From Alphaproteobacteria bacterium (GTDB lineage Bacteria > Pseudomonadota > Alphaproteobacteria > JAEULC01): a stretch of DNA of 51,578 bases. Shown one piece after another: positions 45,813 through 51,578 of this stretch (within the stretch, counting starts at the first letter, position 1; the number at the start of each line of letters is the position of its first letter). The notes below the pieces were generated by a model that saw only the letters and a program-made list of their open reading frames with translations, was not told the DNA's origin and did not search any database. Position numbers and translations under genes: made by a program. The DNA lies in contig JAKLKW010000050.1 in NCBI GenBank assembly GCA_023150455.1, forward strand, positions 1-51,578, written 5' to 3'.

Positions 45813-46498
45813 GCGGCGCCGCGCTCGCCGCCCGCGCCGATCATGTAGCCGACGCCGCGCACGGCGTGGATCGCGGTCTCGGCGCCGGCCTCGGCCAGGC
45901 GGCGGCGCAGTCGCGAGATGTTGGCGTCCATCGCGTTCGAGCCGATCTCCTCGCCGAGCGCATAGACGCTCTGCTCCAGGAGCGCGCGCGCCACCACGCG
46001 ACCGGCGCGGCGCATCAGCATCTCGAGGATCGCCAGCTCCTTGCGCGGCACCGGCACGGTGCGGCCCGAGACGGCGACCGAGCCGGTCGCGGGATCGAGC
46101 TCGAGATTGGCGAAGGCGAGCCGCACCGCCAGCGCCTCGGGCGGGCGCCGCAGCACCGCGCGCAGGCGCGCCACCAGCTCCTCGGTCGCGAACGGCTTCA
46201 CCACGTAGTCGTCCGCGCCGAGATTGAGGCCGGCGACGCGATCGTCGACGCCGTCGCGCGCCGTCACGGCGATGATCGGCGTGCGGTCGCGCCGCTCGCG
46301 CAGGCGCTTCAAGAGCTCGATGCCGTCGCCGTCCGGCAGCATCAGGTCGAGGAGCACGGCATCGAAGCTGGTCGCCGCCAGCGCGGCCTCCGCCTCCTCG
46401 ATCGTGCCGGCGGCGTCCGCGGCGAAGCCGGCGGCCTCGAGGTTGCGCCGGACGAGCGCGCGCAGCGTCGAATCGTCCTCGATCAGCAGAATGTGCAT
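45809..46498 (-). CDS. OmpR/PhoB-family response regulator
   Basis: A 229-residue regulator. The receiver has acidic residues 'IEDD' (7-10), the phosphoacceptor D51 in 'AVLLDLMLPDGDG', T in 'AVTARD' and K in 'YVVKPFA'. The C-terminal winged-helix domain includes 'LELDPATGSVAVSG' and 'DANISRLRRRL' with 'IHAVRGVGYMI'. It should bind DNA and control genes in response to the overlapping kinase. It begins 27 bases after the PAP2 phosphatase gene on the same strand. Confidence 0.93.
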   Translation of the reverse strand: MHILLIEDDSTLRALVRRNLEAAGFAADAAGTIEEAEAALAATSFDAVLLDLMLPDGDGIELLKRLRERRDRTPIIAVTARDGVDDRVAGLNLGADDYVVKPFATEELVARLRAVLRRPPEALAVRLAFANLELDPATGSVAVSGRTVPVPRKELAILEMLMRRAGRVVARALLEQSVYALGEEIGSNAMDANISRLRRRLAEAGAETAIHAVRGVGYMIGAGGERGAA

Positions 46499-46524
46499 TG
46501 CGCGCGTACCGTAGCGCGCGCGGG

Positions 46525-47493
46525 CTAGAAGCGGAAGCCGAGTTGCAGCCCGCCGCCGCCGGCCACCGGCAAGGCTGCGGCCGTGACGTCGCCCTGCTCG
46601 CGGAAGGGGCTGAAATGCGCCACCAGCATGCCGATGGCGTAGCCCAGCCCGGCGCCCGCCACCACGTCGCTGGCCCAATGCGCGTTGTCGTTCAGCCGCG
46701 ACCAGGCGACGAGGCCGGCGAGGCCGTAGGCGACCGGGCCGACCCAGACGACGTCGTGGTATTGCTCGTTGATCACGGTGGCGGCGACGAAGGCATTGGC
46801 GACGTGGCCCGAGGGAAACGACTTGCCGCTGCCGCCCGGCCCCTCGAACAGCGTGTGGTCGTCGGTGTAGCCAGGGCGCTGCCGGCCGGCCAGGTCCTTG
46901 ATGCCCTCGGTCGCGCCCGCCGTCAGCGCCCAGCCCTGCACCACCAGCAGGGCGGTCTCGCGCAGGCGGCGATCGCCGACCGCGTAGCCGGCGGCGTAGG
47001 CGACGGCGGACCCGGCGAGGATGGTCTTGTAGTCGCCCAGGCGATAGCCGACCGCGGCGATGTCGTCGCTGACATGGCTGCGGTTGTGACGAAAGAAGCG
47101 GCGCAAGTCCTCGTCGGCCAGGAACGCCCCGCCGGCCGCGACGACGAAGGCGCCGGCCTTGATCCAATCGCCCGTATCGAAGCGGCCCGGCGCCGTGAAG
47201 AAGCGCGGAATGGCGAGCGGATAGCCGAGCCAGTAGTCGGCATTGAGCAGCGGCTCGCCCTCCGCTCCGCCGGCGTCGTCCGGTGCGCCGGCGTCGGCAC
47301 GCTGCGCCGCGCCCGGGGCATAGTCGGCGTGAAGCTCGGTGACGTCATCGATGTCGGCCGGCGGGAAGACCGCGCGCGGCGGCGACTCCAATCCGCCGCC
47401 CGCGGCCCACGCGGCCGGCTCCGCGGCCAGGGCAGGGCGCAGCAGGCACAGGGCCGCGAGCAGCGCGACGACGGCGAGCGATTTCTGGCGCAT
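46525..47493 (-). CDS. PAP2-superfamily phosphatase, exported/membrane-associated
   Basis: A 322-residue phosphatidic-acid-phosphatase-type protein with a signal peptide (about 1-23, 'LLAALCLLRPALAA'). The three catalytic motifs are complete: 'KDLAGRQRP' (C1), 'FPSGHVANAF' (C2) and 'SRLNDNAHWASDV' (C3). Hydrophobic helices surround them. These enzymes remove phosphate from lipids such as undecaprenyl pyrophosphate, phosphatidate or lipid A. It leads an operon with a two-component system, suggesting that the system responds to envelope or phosphate state. The terminal aromatic 'LQLGFRF' recalls outer-membrane proteins. Confidence 0.88.
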   Translation of the reverse strand: MRQKSLAVVALLAALCLLRPALAAEPAAWAAGGGLESPPRAVFPPADIDDVTELHADYAPGAAQRADAGAPDDAGGAEGEPLLNADYWLGYPLAIPRFFTAPGRFDTGDWIKAGAFVVAAGGAFLADEDLRRFFRHNRSHVSDDIAAVGYRLGDYKTILAGSAVAYAAGYAVGDRRLRETALLVVQGWALTAGATEGIKDLAGRQRPGYTDDHTLFEGPGGSGKSFPSGHVANAFVAATVINEQYHDVVWVGPVAYGLAGLVAWSRLNDNAHWASDVVAGAGLGYAIGMLVAHFSPFREQGDVTAAALPVAGGGGLQLGFRF

Positions 47494-47669
47494 GGACGGG
47501 CCCGGGCCGGCTCCCCTTGGCGGAAGGCGGCCGGATGGTGGTCGCGCGGGCTGACGGCAACATTACGCGAATGGGGCGGCAATCGGTCGCGCCGCGCGGG
47601 ATCGCCCTCGACAGGCGGCCGGCGCCGCGCCACCATTGCGCTGCGGCATTACGCGAGGCGCGATCCGGC

Positions 47670-48494
47670 ATGACGATGCATTCGGCGGTGACGGCCGCCA
47701 CATCCGCCGCGACGGGTGCGGCGCTCGACGCCGCCGCCATCGCCGATCACGTGGCGGCGCGGATCGACGCGGCGGCGCTCGAGACACGGCCCTTCGACCA
47801 CGTCTATGTGCGCGACGTCCTGCCGGCGGAAGTCTACCGACGTGCGCTCGCGCTGCGGCCGGCAGACGGCCTCTACCGCGAGTTGCGCAAGCGCGACTCG
47901 CTGCGCCCGGACGGACACAGCCCGCGGCTCAAGTTCGAGCTGCTGCCCGAGTTCCTCGCGCGCCTGCCGGGCGAGCAGCAAGCGTTCTGGGGCGAACTGA
48001 CCGTCGCGCTCGCCTCCGACGCGGTCCAGCGCGCCTTCCGGCGCAAGTTCGCGGCGGCGCTGAAGCGGCGCTTCGGCGACGCGGCCGGGACGGTCGGTCT
48101 CTATCCGATCCCGATGCTGCTGCGCGACGAGCCCGGATACCGCATCTCGATCCATTCCGACACGCCGCGCAAGGGCATCACCGTGCAGCTCTACCTGCCG
48201 CAGGACGAGCGCCAGGCGCATCTCGGCACGATCTTCCACGCAGCCGGGCCCGACGGCCGGCTCCACGAGGCGACGCGCATGAAGTTCCTGCCCAACAGCC
48301 TGTACGCCTTTCCGGTCGCGCCGACGAGCTTCCACAGCCTGGACGACGTGACCGCGGCGGACGGCGTGCGGCACAGCCTGATGCTGACCTACTACGTCGA
48401 GCAGGGCTGGCTCGACACCGTGCGCCGGCACGGCAAGCGCGTGCTCAACGCGCTGGCGGACCGGGCGCGCGCGGCGGCGCGCCCGTCCACGTGA
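47670..48494 (+). CDS. 2-oxoglutarate/Fe(II)-oxygenase-like protein
   Basis: A 274-residue soluble protein. 'YRISIHSDTPRKGITVQLYL' with a likely H-x-D iron pair, and downstream 'NSLYAFPVAPTSFHSL' with the third histidine and an Arg in 'DGVRHSLMLTYY', fits the double-stranded beta-helix fold of 2OG-Fe(II) dioxygenases (prolyl-hydroxylase-like). The substrate is unknown. I take the ATG at 47670; a second ATG at 47676 is equally possible. It is divergent from the PAP2 gene and its stop is 3 bases from the convergent ahcY stop. Confidence 0.7.
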   Translation: MTMHSAVTAATSAATGAALDAAAIADHVAARIDAAALETRPFDHVYVRDVLPAEVYRRALALRPADGLYRELRKRDSLRPDGHSPRLKFELLPEFLARLPGEQQAFWGELTVALASDAVQRAFRRKFAAALKRRFGDAAGTVGLYPIPMLLRDEPGYRISIHSDTPRKGITVQLYLPQDERQAHLGTIFHAAGPDGRLHEATRMKFLPNSLYAFPVAPTSFHSLDDVTAADGVRHSLMLTYYVEQGWLDTVRRHGKRVLNALADRARAAARPST

Positions 48495-48497
48495 GGC

Positions 48498-49898
<1,401 letters not shown>

Positions 49899-49902
49899 TC
49901 AT

Positions 49903-49982
49903 CGTCCTTCGACAAGCTCGGGACGAGGTAACGCCAAGCAACAAGACAAAAAATATCCTCGCCCCGAACTTGTCGAAGGACG
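49903..49982. repeat. Palindromic repeat between ptsP and ahcY
   Basis: Arms of 26 bases (49903-49928 and 49957-49982) are reverse complements at 24 of 26 positions, separated by an A-rich 28-base loop. Each arm contains 'GTCCTTCGACAAG', a core of widespread alphaproteobacterial intergenic repeats and distinct from the element near secA. It lies just past the ptsP stop and may define its 3' end. Confidence 0.8.
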
Positions 49983-49993
49983 AGCTTCCGCCT

Positions 49994-51578
49994 TCACGCG
50001 CCGTCGTTGAACTCGTCCAGCAGCGCCGCGATCCGCACGGGGTCGGCCTGCTCCATGATGCTGCGGGCGCGCCTTACGGCGGCGTCGAGGTCGAGCGCGC
50101 GCAGGCGCTGCTTCACGCGCGGCAGGTGGATCGGCGACATCGACAGGTCGCGGATGCCGAGGCCCAGCAGCAGCGGCGTGAAGCGCGGGTCGCCGGCCAT
50201 CTCGCCGCAGACCGAGACCGGGATGCGCGCGCGCAGCGCCGCCTCGATCGAGAACTGGATCAGGCGCAGCACGGCCGGGTGCAGCGGGTTGTAGAGATGC
50301 GCCACCTGCTCGTCGCTGCGGTCGATCGCCAGCGTGTACTGGGTGAGGTCGTTGGTGCCGAGCGCGAAGAAATCCGCGACGAGCGCCAGCGAGTCGGCCG
50401 AGAGCGCGGCGCCCGGCACCTCGATCATGGCGCCGAGCGGCGGCGGCTCCTCGGCGAAGCGCGCGCCGCGGCGCTTCAGGCGCCGGGTGACGCTCTTCAG
50501 GACCGTGCGCACCTCGCGGATCTCGGCGGTCGAGGTGATCAGCGGCAGAAGGATGCGCACCGGCCCGTGCGCCCCGGCGCGCAGGATGGCGGCGAGCTGC
50601 GTTTCCAGGAGCTCGCGCCGGACCAGCGACAGGCGGATCGCGCGCAGGCCGAGCGCCGGGTTCGGCGTCGACGCGCCGTCGGCCTCGGCGCCGTTCAAGA
50701 GCTTGTCGTTGCCGATGTCGAGCGTGCGGATCGTGACCGGCTTGCCGCCCATGCCGCGCACGATGTCGCGCAGCATGCGGTACTGCTCCTCCTCGTCCGG
50801 CAGCTCGTCGCGGTTCATGAACAGGAACTCGGTGCGTAGCAGCCCGATGCCCTCGGCGGCGGCGGCGACCGCGAGGTCGACCTCGACCGGCAGCTCGACG
50901 TTGGCCTCGAGCGTCACCGGCGTGCCGTCGCGCGTGACGCTGGGCAGCTTGGCGACGCGCTGCAGCTGGCGCTGCTCCTGGCGCAGAGCCTCCTGGCGCT
51001 GGCGCGCGCGCTCGATCGTCGCCGGGGTGGGTGATGCCGTCACCTCGCCGCGCACGCCGTCGACGATCACCATCTCGCCCTGGCGGATCTCGCCGATCAG
51101 CCCCGAGACGCCGACGACGGCCGGCAATCCCAGCGAGCGCGCCATGATCGCGGTATGGCCCTCGGGGCCGCCGAGCACGGTGGCGAAGCCCGCGACCAGC
51201 TTGGGGTCGAGCAAGGCCGTGTCGGCCGGGGTCAGGTCCTCCGCGATCAGGACCGCGCCTTCCGGCACCTGGCTCAGCTTCTGGAAGGGCGTGCGCGTGA
51301 GCAGGCGGATCAGCCGCTCGCCGACCTCGCGGATGTCCTCGCCGCGGCCGGCGAGATACGCGTCGTCCATCTTGGCGAAGCTGTCGAGGATCGCGTCGAT
51401 CTCGGCCTGCACCGCGCGCTCGGCGTTGATGCGCTGGCTCATGATGCGCTGCTCGACGCCGCGCACCAGGCGCGAGCCTGCCAGCATCTGCAGATAGGCG
51501 TCGAGCAGGTATCCGACCTCCTCGGCGGCCGATCCGTGCAGCGCGCTCGACTTGGTCTTGAGCTTGGTGAGCTGTTTG
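49994..51578 (-). CDS. ptsP: Phosphoenolpyruvate–protein phosphotransferase (EI-type), 5' end beyond window
   Basis: The gene runs in from the right edge; 527 residues are visible. The phosphoryl-carrier histidine is in 'GGPEGHTAIMARSLGLPAV', the PEP-binding core shows 'GIGLLRTEFLFMNR', 'NPALGLRAIRLS' and 'FFALGTNDLTQYTLA', and the catalytic cysteine is in 'VSVCGEMAGDP'. EI takes phosphate from PEP and passes it to HPr. A standard EI would need only about 50 more residues upstream; a GAF domain, as in PtsP/EI-Ntr, cannot be checked. In this class the enzyme usually works in a regulatory rather than a sugar-uptake PTS. The gene ends 12 bases before a palindromic repeat. Confidence 0.93.
   Translation of the reverse strand, partial: KQLTKLKTKSSALHGSAAEEVGYLLDAYLQMLAGSRLVRGVEQRIMSQRINAERAVQAEIDAILDSFAKMDDAYLAGRGEDIREVGERLIRLLTRTPFQKLSQVPEGAVLIAEDLTPADTALLDPKLVAGFATVLGGPEGHTAIMARSLGLPAVVGVSGLIGEIRQGEMVIVDGVRGEVTASPTPATIERARQRQEALRQEQRQLQRVAKLPSVTRDGTPVTLEANVELPVEVDLAVAAAAEGIGLLRTEFLFMNRDELPDEEEQYRMLRDIVRGMGGKPVTIRTLDIGNDKLLNGAEADGASTPNPALGLRAIRLSLVRRELLETQLAAILRAGAHGPVRILLPLITSTAEIREVRTVLKSVTRRLKRRGARFAEEPPPLGAMIEVPGAALSADSLALVADFFALGTNDLTQYTLAIDRSDEQVAHLYNPLHPAVLRLIQFSIEAALRARIPVSVCGEMAGDPRFTPLLLGLGIRDLSMSPIHLPRVKQRLRALDLDAAVRRARSIMEQADPVRIAALLDEFNDGA

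Overview
The window is a high-GC, gene-dense stretch from an alphaproteobacterium. The class call rests on the gene content: a secA / parvulin foldase / argJ / mutT neighbourhood, xerD followed by a malyl-CoA lyase remnant and accA, a comF-grxC-methyltransferase group, an ahcY beside an EI-type phosphotransferase, and the palindromic repeats. A Rhodospirillales- or Reyranella-like relative is my guess; no rRNA or tRNA gene is present to place it better.

Layout. 1-3460: end of a polyamine-type ABC operon (binding protein, ATPase, two permeases). 3496-5727: a ThDP-dependent acetolactate-synthase-like enzyme and a small unknown gene, both on the minus strand. 5949-14863: a plus-strand run with threonine synthase, M16 peptidase, GNAT acetyltransferase, XerD-type recombinase, a malyl-CoA lyase gene broken by an internal deletion, accA, the betaine-lipid pair btaA-btaB and a UPF0114 membrane protein. 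14923-22341: a palindromic repeat, secA (minus) divergent from a periplasmic foldase, argJ, a GNAT-Nudix fusion, and a RAYT-type transposase flanked by its own short repeats. 22456-27405: cytochrome c, NDUFAF5/BioC-like methyltransferase, GT-C-type membrane protein, ComF, glutaredoxin and a ferredoxin-like protein.

27715-39192 is the most unusual part. It is a nine-gene, same-strand block that carries a complete branched-chain-amino-acid-type ABC transporter (Tat-exported binding protein, two permeases, two ATPases) interleaved with an unfamiliar exported system. A 771-residue periplasmic protein lies inside the transporter operon. Its two halves occur again downstream as separate units: the N-half as a free 382-residue exported protein, and the C-half fused to the end of a polytopic membrane protein. 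A His-rich cupredoxin-like exported protein sits between these two. The C-half carries motifs of family 5 (peptide/nickel) solute-binding proteins. I know of no described system with this composition; its substrate is unknown.

39253-44254 encodes a giant secreted protein (about 1549 residues once a probable one-base frameshift is bridged) with a propeller-like N-terminus, a Pro/Ala/Gln linker and Cys-rich DUF11-like modules, followed by a small exported protein that shares its Cys/Gly/Gln motif. 44379-47493 is a PAP2 phosphatase / OmpR-type regulator / histidine kinase operon. The window closes with a 2OG-Fe(II)-oxygenase-like protein, ahcY with a clear promoter and an 18-bp palindromic operator (SahR-like), another palindromic repeat, and most of an EI-type PEP phosphotransferase running off the right edge.
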